A stretch of 64,000 nucleotides of DNA from Enterobacter asburiae (GCF_024599655.1 NZ_CP102247.1:930001-994000); one strand, 5' to 3'; counted from the first letter of the stretch, positions 15,514 through 24,216 are shown. Program-made: numbers and translations. The notes: generated from the letters alone by a model not told the origin.

Positions 15514-17137
15514 GCTGTTGCCCATTCGGTATAAACACAGAAAAAATAGTGCCCTGCGGCGTGTTGTCGGCAATCTCAATACTGCCACCAGCCTTGTCGA
15601 TATATCCTGCCACCAGAAACAGGCCAATACCGTGCTCGGTACCCACAATATCGTTTTCGCTGTCGGGTTTGCTGCTGAACCCATGGCGGAAAATATGCGG
15701 CTTCATCGCATCGTCCACCCCGCAGCCCCGATCGGCTACCTCGATCAGCAGTTCCTGGTTACGGTCAGAAATATAGAGTTCTACAGGCGCGTGGACCGGC
15801 GCGTTGAGGGTCGCCTCCACGGCGTTATCCAGCAGATTACCAATAATGGACATCAGCTCCGTTTCACTCAGCGCGGCAGGCATGCGGGTGAGCTGGCAGG
15901 CGGGATCAAACAGCAGCTCGATGCCTTTTTCGCGCGCGCTGACGTATTTTCCGAGCAGCAGCCCGCACAGCGCCGGTGAGACAAAATGGGCAGAGACAAA
16001 ATCCAGCACGCGCTGCGCGCCTTCTGACTGCACCTGGATGTAACGGATCGCCTCGTCATAGTGTTTCATCTGCAGCAACCCCACCAGCGTGGCGGTCCAG
16101 TTCAGCTGTTCGTGGCGCATAATGCGCAGGTTATCCGCATAGCGTTTGATCTGACTAAGCTGGCTGCTGAGCGTGTTAATGTCATTTTTGTCGCGAAAGC
16201 TGTACACCCAGCCGCTTTCAACGCCCGGTTCGACCTCAATCGCTACGCGGTTGACGATCACCTCGCGCTGGTTCAGCACCGCAATCTGGTCGTGGCTCCC
16301 GCTGCTCACCGAGGCGTAGCGCTGGGATAAAAAGCCCGGCGACGTCTGCAGAATGTCTTCCAGCGGTTTACCGATAAGTTCTTTCTCACTTTGCCGAATA
16401 TCCAGCATTTCTCGTGCCGCGCGGTTAATTAAAATCAGCTGCTTCTCACCGTTGACGGCAAATACCCCTTCGTACATGGCTTCTAATAGCGCGCGCTGCT
16501 GTAAAACCAGCTGAGCGATATCTTTTGGCTCCAGTCGGAACATCTGTTTTTTGAGGTTGCGGGTAAACAGCCAGGAGAAAATAAACAGCAGGAGCAGAAG
16601 GCCTGCGCCGTACAACCCGGACTGCCAGAGAATGCGGGCGTTAATGTTGGCAATATAGGAGGTCAGATAGCCGACCGAGACAATACCAATCACCTGATGC
16701 TGCGCGTTGAAGATGGGGGCTTTGCTGCGTAGCGACACGCCAATCCCGCCCTGACGCACGGAAATAATGGTTTTCCCCTTTAACACCTCCGCATTATCCC
16801 CGCCGATCATCGGTAAATTAATACGCTCCGGGGATTCCGAATGATAAAGGTGCTGTTCCTCGGTATCGCCAATCACAATGTAGCTGGCATCGCTTTCGGC
16901 GCGCAGCGGCTGAATTAACCGGGCTATTCCCGGAATATCTCTGGCCGCTACCATTGCCGCCAGACCCGGCATCAGCGCGATCTGGCTGGCCTGAACCCGG
17001 GCGCGCTGGCCGAGATCGTGATGGAGCTGTCGGTCAATAAAATGAAACAGGATTGTTCCCAGCAGAACTAACAGCAGGCAGGAGAAGCACACCAGCGCTA
17101 AAAACAGCTTTACCTGAAAAGAGAGTCTGCGTTTCAT
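15497..17137 (-). CDS. CitA/DpiB-family sensor histidine kinase
   Basis: A 546-aa membrane kinase. TM1 is near residues 10-33, a periplasmic PAS-like (Cache) sensor near 35-170, TM2 near 172-192, a cytoplasmic PAS near 210-320, the phospho-acceptor His342 in RIMRHEQLNW, and an HATPase domain with NLLDNAVEA, GCGVDD and HGIGLFLV. It is closer to DpiB than to DcuS throughout. The carboxylate-binding motif RLYHP of DpiB reads HLYHS here (residues 96-100), so the ligand may differ. It is the first gene of the minus-strand kinase-regulator-importer unit. Confidence 0.88.
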   Translation of the reverse strand: MKRRLSFQVKLFLALVCFSCLLLVLLGTILFHFIDRQLHHDLGQRARVQASQIALMPGLAAMVAARDIPGIARLIQPLRAESDASYIVIGDTEEQHLYHSESPERINLPMIGGDNAEVLKGKTIISVRQGGIGVSLRSKAPIFNAQHQVIGIVSVGYLTSYIANINARILWQSGLYGAGLLLLLFIFSWLFTRNLKKQMFRLEPKDIAQLVLQQRALLEAMYEGVFAVNGEKQLILINRAAREMLDIRQSEKELIGKPLEDILQTSPGFLSQRYASVSSGSHDQIAVLNQREVIVNRVAIEVEPGVESGWVYSFRDKNDINTLSSQLSQIKRYADNLRIMRHEQLNWTATLVGLLQMKHYDEAIRYIQVQSEGAQRVLDFVSAHFVSPALCGLLLGKYVSAREKGIELLFDPACQLTRMPAALSETELMSIIGNLLDNAVEATLNAPVHAPVELYISDRNQELLIEVADRGCGVDDAMKPHIFRHGFSSKPDSENDIVGTEHGIGLFLVAGYIDKAGGSIEIADNTPQGTIFSVFIPNGQQHDPTT

Positions 17138-17313
17138 TCAACCTGCGGAAGTTATGTAAAAGTGACATTTGCCGAGCCTGACATGTGGCAATAGCGGACG
17201 CAATCTGGCGAGAAAAGAGTTGTGACCTGGCTTTTCGTTTTCGGCGTTATAGCCATCAGGATCCCGTGGGGCTATGATTCATTCAGCACGATAATAATTA
17301 CAGAGGCAATGTC

Positions 17314-17544
17314 ATGGATAAAGAACTACTGGATGCGGGCTACCGGGCCTATACCGGCGAGAAAATTGACGTTTACTTCAATACCGGGATCTGCAAACAC
17401 TCAGGTAACTGCGTGCGTGGGAGCGCAAAGCTGTTTAATCTGAAACGTAAGCCGTGGATCATTCCCGATGAAGTGGACGTTGAAACGGTTGTACGCGTGA
17501 TTGATACCTGCCCGAGCGGTGCGCTGAAGTATCGCCAAAAATAA
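17314..17544 (+). CDS. yjdI: YjdI family small Fe-S protein
   Basis: A 76-aa protein of the divergent 4Fe-4S mono-cluster family (Fer4_19). Cysteines are at 27 and 33 in GICKHSGNC and at 66 in DTCPSGAL, and most residues match E. coli YjdI. The physiological role is unknown. yjdJ follows after 10 bp. In E. coli these two genes lie beside dcuS-dcuR; here they lie beside a related CitA-type kinase, transcribed divergently from it. Confidence 0.9.
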   Translation: MDKELLDAGYRAYTGEKIDVYFNTGICKHSGNCVRGSAKLFNLKRKPWIIPDEVDVETVVRVIDTCPSGALKYRQK

Positions 17545-17554
17545 GCGAGGAACC

Positions 17555-17827
17555 ATGGATATTCTGGAAGGCCATAACAAGTTTTACGTGAATGATGCGA
17601 ACGGCAACCAGGTCGCGGAGATTGTCTTCGTGCCGACCGGCGAGCACCTGAGCATTATCGAGCACACCGACGTGGATGAGAGCCTGAAAGGGCAGGGCGT
17701 CGGTAAACAGCTGGTGGCGAAAGTGGTGGAGAAGATGCGCGGTGAGAACCGCAAAATTATTCCCCTGTGCCCGTTCGCGAAGCATGAGTTTGATAAAACG
17801 CGGGAATATGACGATATTCGGGCGTAA
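17555..17827 (+). CDS. yjdJ: YjdJ family GNAT-like acetyltransferase
   Basis: A 90-aa minimal acetyltransferase-fold protein (the Acetyltransf_CG type). The acetyl-CoA-binding loop is GQGVGKQLV, and a Cys-containing motif PLCPFAKHEFDK follows, as in E. coli YjdJ of the same length. The substrate is unknown. It is cotranscribed with yjdI (10-bp gap) and ends at a terminator shared with the convergent exporter gene. Confidence 0.9.
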   Translation: MDILEGHNKFYVNDANGNQVAEIVFVPTGEHLSIIEHTDVDESLKGQGVGKQLVAKVVEKMRGENRKIIPLCPFAKHEFDKTREYDDIRA

Positions 17828-17830
17828 ATA

Positions 17831-17855
17831 ACACCGGCGATGGCCGGTGTTTTTT
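17831..17855. terminator. Terminator between yjdJ and the LysE-family gene
   Basis: ACACCGGC (17831-17838), loop GATG and GCCGGTGT (17843-17850) followed by T. It serves yjdJ. The A-poor other side makes it a weaker terminator for the convergent gene. Confidence 0.85.
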
Positions 17856-18466
17856 CATCTCGCCTGCTCAAATAGCAATATCAACGCGATCAGCACCATT
17901 ATCCCTCCTGATGCCATGCTTACCAGACGCGCCGCCTGCGGCCGGGTCGCCAGCACCGCTTTCGAACCATACCCCACCAGCAGATAGACCAGCGTACAGG
18001 TGATAAGGTGCATCACGCCAAGCGCGGACATTTGCATTGCTATCGACCAGCTTCCGGTCGGGTCGGTAAACTGCGGAAGCAGCGCCAGGAAAAGCAAAAA
18101 AACTTTCGGGTTAAGACCGCTAATACAGAGTCCTTTCACCGCCCACTGTCTCCAGTTTCCCGCATGGTGGGTGGCCTTTTCCGGTGCGGCAGGGTGACGC
18201 AACAACCCGATGCCAAGCCACAGGAGATACAGGGCCCCCGCGATGGTCAGCCCGGTTAACGCCAGCGGATGTTGAGCAATCACTACCCCCACGCCAGCCA
18301 CCACAACCAGCGTGGCTAACAGATGCCCGGACATCAACCCCATCACCGCTGGCACCACGCGTCGCCCGTTAATTCCGGCGCTAATGGCGTAGGCCCAGTC
18401 GGCGCCTGGCGTCATGATAAGCAGAAAAGAAACCACCCAAAAGCCGGCCACAATACTCATTTCCAT
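17855..18466 (-). CDS. LysE/RhtB-family amino-acid exporter
   Basis: A 203-aa inner-membrane protein with six predicted helices. The family N-terminal signature (VSFLLIMTPGADWAYAISAG) and the central GLNPKVFLLFLALLPQF motif are present. Members export amino acids such as threonine, homoserine, lysine or leucine. The substrate is not determined. It is divergent from an Lrp/AsnC regulator across 115 bp, the usual arrangement in which the regulator senses the amino acid and controls the exporter. Confidence 0.9.
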   Translation of the reverse strand: MEMSIVAGFWVVSFLLIMTPGADWAYAISAGINGRRVVPAVMGLMSGHLLATLVVVAGVGVVIAQHPLALTGLTIAGALYLLWLGIGLLRHPAAPEKATHHAGNWRQWAVKGLCISGLNPKVFLLFLALLPQFTDPTGSWSIAMQMSALGVMHLITCTLVYLLVGYGSKAVLATRPQAARLVSMASGGIMVLIALILLFEQAR

Positions 18467-18581
18467 CGTCCTGAAGACTCCCGCAGTGCGTCAAAGGTTG
18501 AGAAAAAGAATATCGCTAACCCTGCGAAATAGGCTTTCAATGTTATGCTCATAACACCGTGAAATTGAGAAAATCTTCCAC

Positions 18582-19034
18582 ATGGATAGCATCGATCGAA
18601 AAATTCTTGCTGAGCTACAGTCTGATGGCCGCTTATCCCTGACCGAGCTGGCTGAAAGAGTGAATCTAAGCCTCTCGCCGTGCCATCGTCGCGTGCGGGC
18701 GCTGGAGCAAAGCGGGGCCATAACGGGATACCGGGCCAGCCTCGACCCCGCCAAAATGGGATTCAACTTCCTGGCAATAGTGTTTGCGACGCTGAAGGAG
18801 GGGGACAGAAAGGCGGTTAGCGCGTTTGAAGCGGCGGTGGAGGAAATTCCGCAGATCGTGCTGGCACAGCGCCTGTTTGGCGATCCCGATTATCTGATGC
18901 ACGTCGTGACCCGCGACCTGTCGGCTTTCCAGAAGCTCTACGACGAGAAGCTCTCCGCCATGCCTGGCGTGCAGCATCTTCGCTCAACGCTTGTCATGAA
19001 AACGGTGGTGCAGGACAGGCCTTTTCCACTGTAA
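18582..19034 (+). CDS. Lrp/AsnC-family transcriptional regulator
   Basis: A 150-aa regulator with an N-terminal helix-turn-helix (LSLTELAERVNLSLSPCHRRVRALE written across residues 18-44) and a C-terminal RAM ligand-binding domain (about 65-148). Family members form octamers and bind amino acids. It is divergent from the LysE-type exporter and likely controls it in response to the exported amino acid. This is not global Lrp, which is 164 aa and more conserved. Confidence 0.92.
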   Translation: MDSIDRKILAELQSDGRLSLTELAERVNLSLSPCHRRVRALEQSGAITGYRASLDPAKMGFNFLAIVFATLKEGDRKAVSAFEAAVEEIPQIVLAQRLFGDPDYLMHVVTRDLSAFQKLYDEKLSAMPGVQHLRSTLVMKTVVQDRPFPL

Positions 19035-19089
19035 GCAGCAGGCCAAAACTGAATGTCCTGCCCGGCAGAGCGCCGGGCAGGAAAGGGAA

Positions 19090-20319
19090 TTAGCCGACAA
19101 ACATCACCGACACGCACAGCACGCCGACGATCAGCGTCAGCAGGTTGCCAATGGAACGGTACTGTTTCAGCGAGGGGATCAGATACGTCGACAGCGTCGG
19201 CATGATAAACAGGATCATGGCGATAAGCGGGCCGCTGATGGCGTAAATCATCGAAATGGCGTTCGGGTTAATGCAGCAGACGGCAAAGGTGATTAACGAC
19301 ACCCCCATAATGGAAATCGCGCGGTTAAAGGCGCGGCTCTTTTTCACGCCCACCTGATTGAGCGACGACTTCACGATCTCCGTCGCCCCTTCAATCACCC
19401 CAAAATAGGTGCCGAGGAACGATTTCGACATCGCAATAATCGCCACGATAATCCCGGAAATGCCCAGCCACGCCGGTGAAGAAGGCATCATCGACAGCGC
19501 GGACAGGATCGTTACCCCTTGCTCTTTGGCGGCCACAATGTACGACGGCGGGATAGAGAGCAGGCAGCTGAAGACAAAAAACAGCACGCTCAGGCAGATG
19601 ATCAGGTACGCCACCTTCATGATTTTCTTGCATTTATCCATGGCGCCGTCGGCAAACTTCTCGCGGCGATCAACGGCAAACGTTGAGATAATCGGGGTAT
19701 GGCTGAACGCAAATACCATCACCGGAATCGAAATCCATACCTGATGCAGCGTATGACGATCGACGGTCATCTGGCTGGTCAGCAGCGAGGGTTGCCAGCT
19801 TCCGGTCAGGTAGAGCGAGACAAACAGAAAATAGGCAATCAGTGGAAATACCAGGAAGCCCATCACTTTTATCGTGATATGGCGTCCCATCAGGAAGATC
19901 AGATTCAGCACCAGCACCACGCCCAGGCTGACCAGCACGCGAACGACGGTATCCACCGTCAGGTGTTTTGCCAGCTGCTCCGTGAGCGAGTTGGTGATGG
20001 CCACCGCATAAATCTGCACCACCACAAAGAAGGCGATGAAATAGAGCGTGGTGATCAGATTGCCAATTTTCCTGCCGTAGTAGTGCGAGACGGCGCCGGT
20101 GATCCCTTCATTGCCTTTTGTTTTTGACGACAGGATAAATTGCGCCAGCGCTCTGTGCGGCCAGTAGGTTAAGGGGTAGGCCACGAGGGCGGTAATAAAC
20201 AGGACGATAGCGCCTGCGGAGCCCAGCTGGATGGGCAAGAACAGCGTTCCTGCGCCCACGGCCGTGCCATAGAGAGCGAAACTCCAGAGAGTCTCATCTT
20301 TTGACCAAATTTTCGACAT
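19090..20319 (-). CDS. yqeG: YqeG, HAAAP/STP-family amino-acid transporter
   Basis: A 409-aa inner-membrane permease with about 11 helices, nearly identical in length and sequence to E. coli YqeG (start MSKIWSKDETLWSFALYG). It is related to the serine transporter SdaC and to TdcC and probably is a proton symporter for an amino acid; the substrate in this organism is not shown. In E. coli it lies beside yqeF. Here a PACE pump and a LysR regulator separate the two. Confidence 0.93.
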   Translation of the reverse strand: MSKIWSKDETLWSFALYGTAVGAGTLFLPIQLGSAGAIVLFITALVAYPLTYWPHRALAQFILSSKTKGNEGITGAVSHYYGRKIGNLITTLYFIAFFVVVQIYAVAITNSLTEQLAKHLTVDTVVRVLVSLGVVLVLNLIFLMGRHITIKVMGFLVFPLIAYFLFVSLYLTGSWQPSLLTSQMTVDRHTLHQVWISIPVMVFAFSHTPIISTFAVDRREKFADGAMDKCKKIMKVAYLIICLSVLFFVFSCLLSIPPSYIVAAKEQGVTILSALSMMPSSPAWLGISGIIVAIIAMSKSFLGTYFGVIEGATEIVKSSLNQVGVKKSRAFNRAISIMGVSLITFAVCCINPNAISMIYAISGPLIAMILFIMPTLSTYLIPSLKQYRSIGNLLTLIVGVLCVSVMFVG

Positions 20320-20438
20320 TAGAGCAACGTATCAACTATCAAACCATCGGAATGGCGTGCAATTTACCATAGTTATGCACGGAGAGCGCAGTTGCTTCGA
20401 AGGAGTTTGGCCGGAACGGGCGTCCGGCCAAAGGCGGT

Positions 20439-20906
20439 TTAGCCTGCCAGGGCGCGCCGTTGCTGGCGACGCTTAAGAAATTTCTCGCGCAGGCAATCGT
20501 ATGCCCAGTTATAGAACATGGTGTACGGCAGGAAGAACAGGAAGAAACCTATTTCCAGCGTGAATGCCTGAAGCAGGGTGACTCCCAGCACGGCGGCGAC
20601 AATCGACACGCCAATCACGATAAACCCGCATTCGAACCCCAGCGCATGCAGCGCGCGCACTTTTGCCGTACGTTTGACGCGCTGAACCGGCCAGAAACGG
20701 TCGAAGCCGAAGTTATAAATAATGTTCCACAGCATGGCGGTGGTGGCCAGAATAATGGTCAACCCACCCATCTCCACCACGGAACGCTGCATGAGCCACG
20801 CCGCCGTAGGGGCGAGGATCGCCGTCGCAATCCCTTCAAAACAGACAGCATGAAAGATCCGCTCCGGCAGTTTACGTTGGAGTGCATCCTGATGTTGCAT
20901 AGTCAT
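20439..20906 (-). CDS. PACE-family multidrug efflux transporter
   Basis: A 155-aa protein with four helices in two bacterial-transmembrane-pair domains. The PACE signature RxxHAxxFE appears in both halves: RIFHAVCFE near residues 16-24, including the conserved Glu24, and RALHALGFE in the second half. Characterised relatives such as AceI export chlorhexidine and short diamines. The start at 20906 is chosen because GAGG lies 6 bp upstream; longer in-frame starts exist. It is divergent from a LysR regulator, which probably controls it. Confidence 0.9.
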   Translation of the reverse strand: MTMQHQDALQRKLPERIFHAVCFEGIATAILAPTAAWLMQRSVVEMGGLTIILATTAMLWNIIYNFGFDRFWPVQRVKRTAKVRALHALGFECGFIVIGVSIVAAVLGVTLLQAFTLEIGFFLFFLPYTMFYNWAYDCLREKFLKRRQQRRALAG

Positions 20907-20952
20907 AGACCTCATTAATTCGCCGGTATGGGCGTTGATGCAGCCTATTTTC

Positions 20953-21001
20953 ATCGCTAAAGTTGATATAATAAAGATGGTATCCATCGCTAAAGTAGAT
21001 A
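20953..21001. repeat. Direct repeat in the PACE/LysR divergent promoter region
   Basis: ATCGCTAAAGTTGATA (20953-20968) and ATCGCTAAAGTAGATA (20986-21001) are 15 of 16 identical and 33 bp apart, three helical turns. The second copy ends just before the LysR-regulator start codon. They are strong candidates for operator half-sites. Confidence 0.75.
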
Positions 21002-21005
21002 GGTT

Positions 21006-21872
21006 ATGCGCTATTCACCCGAAGCCCTTAATGCGTTTGTCGAGACCGTTGCGGCGGGCTCGTTTTCTGCCGCCGCACGCCGGCTGCGTAAAAGCCAGTC
21101 GACTATCAGCACGTCCATTGCCAATCTTGAGGCCGATCTCGGTTTCGAGCTGTTTGACCGCTCGGCGCGCCAGCCGGTATTAACGGTCCAGGGAGAACAG
21201 GTGCTGGGCTACGTGCAGGCCATCCTGGCCGCCAGCACGCGGCTGGATGAGCTGGCGGTGTCGTTAACGGCGCAAACGGAGGCGCGTCTGACGTTTGTCC
21301 TTTCCGATACCCTCAATCCGGACGTGCTGGAAGATATGATGAAACAGTTTGACGCGCGTTTTCCCCATACGGAATTCGAATGTCTGATTGGCGAGGAAGA
21401 GGACGTGATCGATCTGCTGCAAAAGGAGCGCGCGCAGGTTGGCCTCACCGAAGCGCGAGACGGTTATCCTACGGATATTGGCGCTATACGCCTGCCGATG
21501 CAGACCCGCATGGCGATCTATGTCGCGACCACGCATCCGCTGGCCGGACAACATGACGTTCAGCGTGACGAGCTGCACGGCTGGCGAGAGCTGCGGCTGA
21601 GCACCTATCTTGAGCGCGAGGCTGAGATCGCGCGCGGGCCCGTCTGGTCAGCACCAAATTACCTGTTACTCTTGAGTATGGCGGTACAGGGATTTGGCTG
21701 GTGCGTATTGCCCTGTGCGCTGGTGGATGAATTTGCCGCCGCGAAATCCCTGGTACAGCTCGATGTTCCCGGCTGGCCGCGGGCGATCGGCATCGATCTG
21801 CTGTGGAATAAACGATCCCCTCCCGGCGTTGCCGGAAGCTGGCTGCGGCAGTATCTGCAGGATGCGCGCTGA
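21006..21872 (+). CDS. LysR-family regulator adjacent to PACE pump
   Basis: A 288-aa regulator. The N-terminal winged helix-turn-helix (about residues 4-62, FSAAARRLRKSQSTISTSI) is followed by a periplasmic-binding-like effector domain (about 90-285). It is divergent from the PACE efflux gene with a 99-bp intergenic region holding a 16-bp direct repeat. LysR regulators of PACE genes are known from Acinetobacter (AceR on aceI), so this is its probable target. Confidence 0.9.
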   Translation: MRYSPEALNAFVETVAAGSFSAAARRLRKSQSTISTSIANLEADLGFELFDRSARQPVLTVQGEQVLGYVQAILAASTRLDELAVSLTAQTEARLTFVLSDTLNPDVLEDMMKQFDARFPHTEFECLIGEEEDVIDLLQKERAQVGLTEARDGYPTDIGAIRLPMQTRMAIYVATTHPLAGQHDVQRDELHGWRELRLSTYLEREAEIARGPVWSAPNYLLLLSMAVQGFGWCVLPCALVDEFAAAKSLVQLDVPGWPRAIGIDLLWNKRSPPGVAGSWLRQYLQDAR

Positions 21873-21965
21873 TCCTTGTGATTAAACTCACTATTTTTAA
21901 ACAATTAAGATAATTGCCAGTAACAATCCTCTACTATCGTCATGTCATTTAACACAGAGGTCGTG

Positions 21966-23144
21966 ATGAAAGATGTCGTAATAGTGGGTGCGTTGCGTAC
22001 AGCTATCGGCTGTTTTCAGGGAGCGCTTGCGCGTCACTCGGCGGTTGACCTGGGGAGCGTGGTGGTAAAAGCGCTGGTGGAACGTAGCGGGATCCCAGCA
22101 CATGAAGTTGATGAGGTGATCCTGGGACAGGTTCTCACGGCCGGTGCCGGGCAAAACCCTGCGCGTCAGGCAGCGCTGAAGGGCGGGCTGCCCAATACCG
22201 TCTCCGCCATTACCATTAACGACGTCTGTGGCTCAGGATTAAAAGCGCTTCATCTCGCGACGCAGGCCATTCAGTGTGGTGAAGCGGATGTGATTATTGC
22301 GGGCGGGCAGGAGAATATGAGCCGCGCGCCGCACGTGTTGACCGACAGCCGTACCGGCGCACAGCTGGGCAACAGTCAGCTGCTCGACAGCCTGGTGCAT
22401 GACGGGCTGTGGGATGCGTTCAATGACTACCATATGGGCGTGACGGCGGAAAACCTGGCGCGCGAATACGGCATCAGCCGTGAGGTGCAGGATGCCTATG
22501 CGCTAAGCTCGCAGCAAAAAGCGCGTGCGGCGATTGATTCCGGTCGTTTTCGCGACGAGATTGTCCCGGTCAGCACGCAGCGTCAGAGCGGCGAGTCTAT
22601 CGTCGTGGATACCGATGAACAGCCGCGCACCGACGCCAGCGCGGAAGGCCTGGCGAGGCTGAACCCTGCGTTTGAAATGCAGGGCTCGGTGACGGCGGGA
22701 AATGCCTCTTCCATTAACGACGGCGCTGCCGCCGTTATGATGATGAGCGAAAGCAAAGCCCATGAGCTCGCTCTCCCCGTGCTGGCCCGCATTAAGGCGT
22801 TCGCCAGCGTGGGGGTTGATCCTGCGTTAATGGGGATCGCACCGGTCTACGCGACCCGCCGCTGTCTGGAACGCGCTGGGTGGCAGCTTTCGGATGTGGA
22901 TCTGATCGAAGTGAACGAAGCCTATGCCGCGCAGGCGATCTCCGTCGGAAAAATGCTGGAGTGGGATCCCCTGCGGGTCAACGTTAACGGCGGCGCGATC
23001 GCGCTGGGTCATCCTATCGGCGCATCCGGCTGCCGGATCCTGGTTTCGCTGGTCCACGAAATGAAAAAGCGCAATGCCCGAAAAGGGATTGCCACGCTCT
23101 GTATAGGCGGCGGGCAAGGGGTGGCGCTGGCCATCGAACGCTAA
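21966..23144 (+). CDS. yqeF: Acetyl-CoA C-acetyltransferase YqeF
   Basis: A thiolase of 392 aa that condenses or cleaves acetoacetyl-CoA. Catalytic motifs are NDVCGSGLKA (acylated Cys), NGGAIALGHPIGASG (His) and CIGGGQG (second Cys). Sequence and length match E. coli YqeF. The ATG at 21966 follows AGAGGT. An in-frame ATG 24 bp upstream is less well placed. It ends in an intrinsic terminator before kduI. Confidence 0.95.
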   Translation: MKDVVIVGALRTAIGCFQGALARHSAVDLGSVVVKALVERSGIPAHEVDEVILGQVLTAGAGQNPARQAALKGGLPNTVSAITINDVCGSGLKALHLATQAIQCGEADVIIAGGQENMSRAPHVLTDSRTGAQLGNSQLLDSLVHDGLWDAFNDYHMGVTAENLAREYGISREVQDAYALSSQQKARAAIDSGRFRDEIVPVSTQRQSGESIVVDTDEQPRTDASAEGLARLNPAFEMQGSVTAGNASSINDGAAAVMMMSESKAHELALPVLARIKAFASVGVDPALMGIAPVYATRRCLERAGWQLSDVDLIEVNEAYAAQAISVGKMLEWDPLRVNVNGGAIALGHPIGASGCRILVSLVHEMKKRNARKGIATLCIGGGQGVALAIER

Positions 23145-23163
23145 CCTCTCCTCATTGAAAATG

Positions 23164-23186
23164 ACCTCCTCCGGGAGGTTTTTTTT
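23164..23186 (+). terminator. Terminator after yqeF
   Basis: ACCTCC (23164-23169), loop TCCG and GGAGGT (23174-23179) followed by eight T. Confidence 0.9.
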
Positions 23187-23251
23187 CGTGTCCTTTTTCT
23201 TCCTGCGGTTTAATTGTGATCCGAACATCATTTTCGTCATAAACAAAAATA

Positions 23252-23306
23252 AAAATGAAACGTTGTTTTAAATATAATTGAAAAGCCCGCTTTATGCCGA
23301 TAGTAT
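23252..23306 (+). promoter_or_regulatory. KdgR-like operator and promoter of kduI
   Basis: AAAATGAAACGTTGTTTTAAA at 23252-23272 closely fits the KdgR consensus, which is AATRAAAYRYYRTTTYAWTT. A sigma70 promoter follows: TTGAAA (23278-23283), a 17-bp spacer and TAGTAT (23301-23306). A possible CRP half-site TGTGA lies at 23215. KdgR repression relieved by 2-keto-3-deoxygluconate is the known control of this pathway. Confidence 0.75.
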
Positions 23307-23379
23307 GTGTTCATTATGAAAAACGGAACGCTGTTTCGTTTATTTCCGCCTTCGGGCATGACCACATCTGGAGGTTACC

Positions 23380-24216
23380 GTGGACGTCAGAGAAAGCATC
23401 CACAGTGCGCACGCCAAAACGCTGGATACTCAGGGGCTGCGCAATGCATTTTTAGTCGAGCAGGTATTCGAGGCCGACAGGTACACCATGGTTTACAGCC
23501 ATATCGATCGCATTATCGTGGGCGGGATTATGCCCGTCACGAACAGCGTCTCCGTGGGCGGCGAGGTCGGTAAACAGTTGGGCGTGAGCTATTTCCTCGA
23601 GCGTCGCGAGCTGGGTGTAATTAACATCGGCGGGCCGGGCACCATCACCGTTGATGGACAGTGCTATGAAATTGGCCATCGCGAGGCGCTGTACGTGGGT
23701 AAAGGGGCGAAAGACGTGGTCTTTGCCAGTATCGACGGCAGCAAGCCTGCGAAGTTTTACTACAACTGCGCGCCGGCTCACTCCACTTACCCAACCAAAA
23801 AAGTGACCACGGCAGACGTCGCACCCGTGACGCTGGGCGACAACCTCACCAGCAACCGTCGCACCATCAATAAATACTTCGTGCCGGACGTGCTGGAGAC
23901 CTGCCAGCTCAGCATGGGATTGACCGAGCTGGCGCCGGGCAACCTGTGGAACACCATGCCGTGCCATACCCACGAGCGCCGCATGGAAGTCTACTTCTAC
24001 TTCAATATGGATGAGGACGCCTGCGTGTTCCACATGATGGGACAGCCGCAGGAAACGCGCCATATCGTGATGCACAACGAGCAGGCGGTGATTTCACCGA
24101 GTTGGTCTATTCACTCCGGCGTAGGGACGAAAGCCTACACATTTATCTGGGGAATGGTGGGCGAAAACCAGGTCTTCGATGATATGGACCACGTTGCGGT
24201 CAGCGATCTGCGCTAG
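23380..24216 (+). CDS. kduI: 5-dehydro-4-deoxy-D-glucuronate isomerase KduI
   Basis: Isomerises 5-keto-4-deoxyuronate to 2,5-diketo-3-deoxygluconate in the breakdown of pectin and other polyuronides. It is 278 aa, as in E. coli. The zinc-binding cupin motif CHTHERRMEVYFYF supplies two His and a Glu, with a further His near MHNE. It starts with GTG at 23380 after GGAGG. kduD lies 63 bp downstream on the same strand, and a KdgR-like operator is upstream. Confidence 0.97.
   Translation: MDVRESIHSAHAKTLDTQGLRNAFLVEQVFEADRYTMVYSHIDRIIVGGIMPVTNSVSVGGEVGKQLGVSYFLERRELGVINIGGPGTITVDGQCYEIGHREALYVGKGAKDVVFASIDGSKPAKFYYNCAPAHSTYPTKKVTTADVAPVTLGDNLTSNRRTINKYFVPDVLETCQLSMGLTELAPGNLWNTMPCHTHERRMEVYFYFNMDEDACVFHMMGQPQETRHIVMHNEQAVISPSWSIHSGVGTKAYTFIWGMVGENQVFDDMDHVAVSDLR

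Noticed and set aside
17222..17443. 73-codon open frame overlapping the start of yjdI
   Set aside because: yjdI in another frame is a clear family match.
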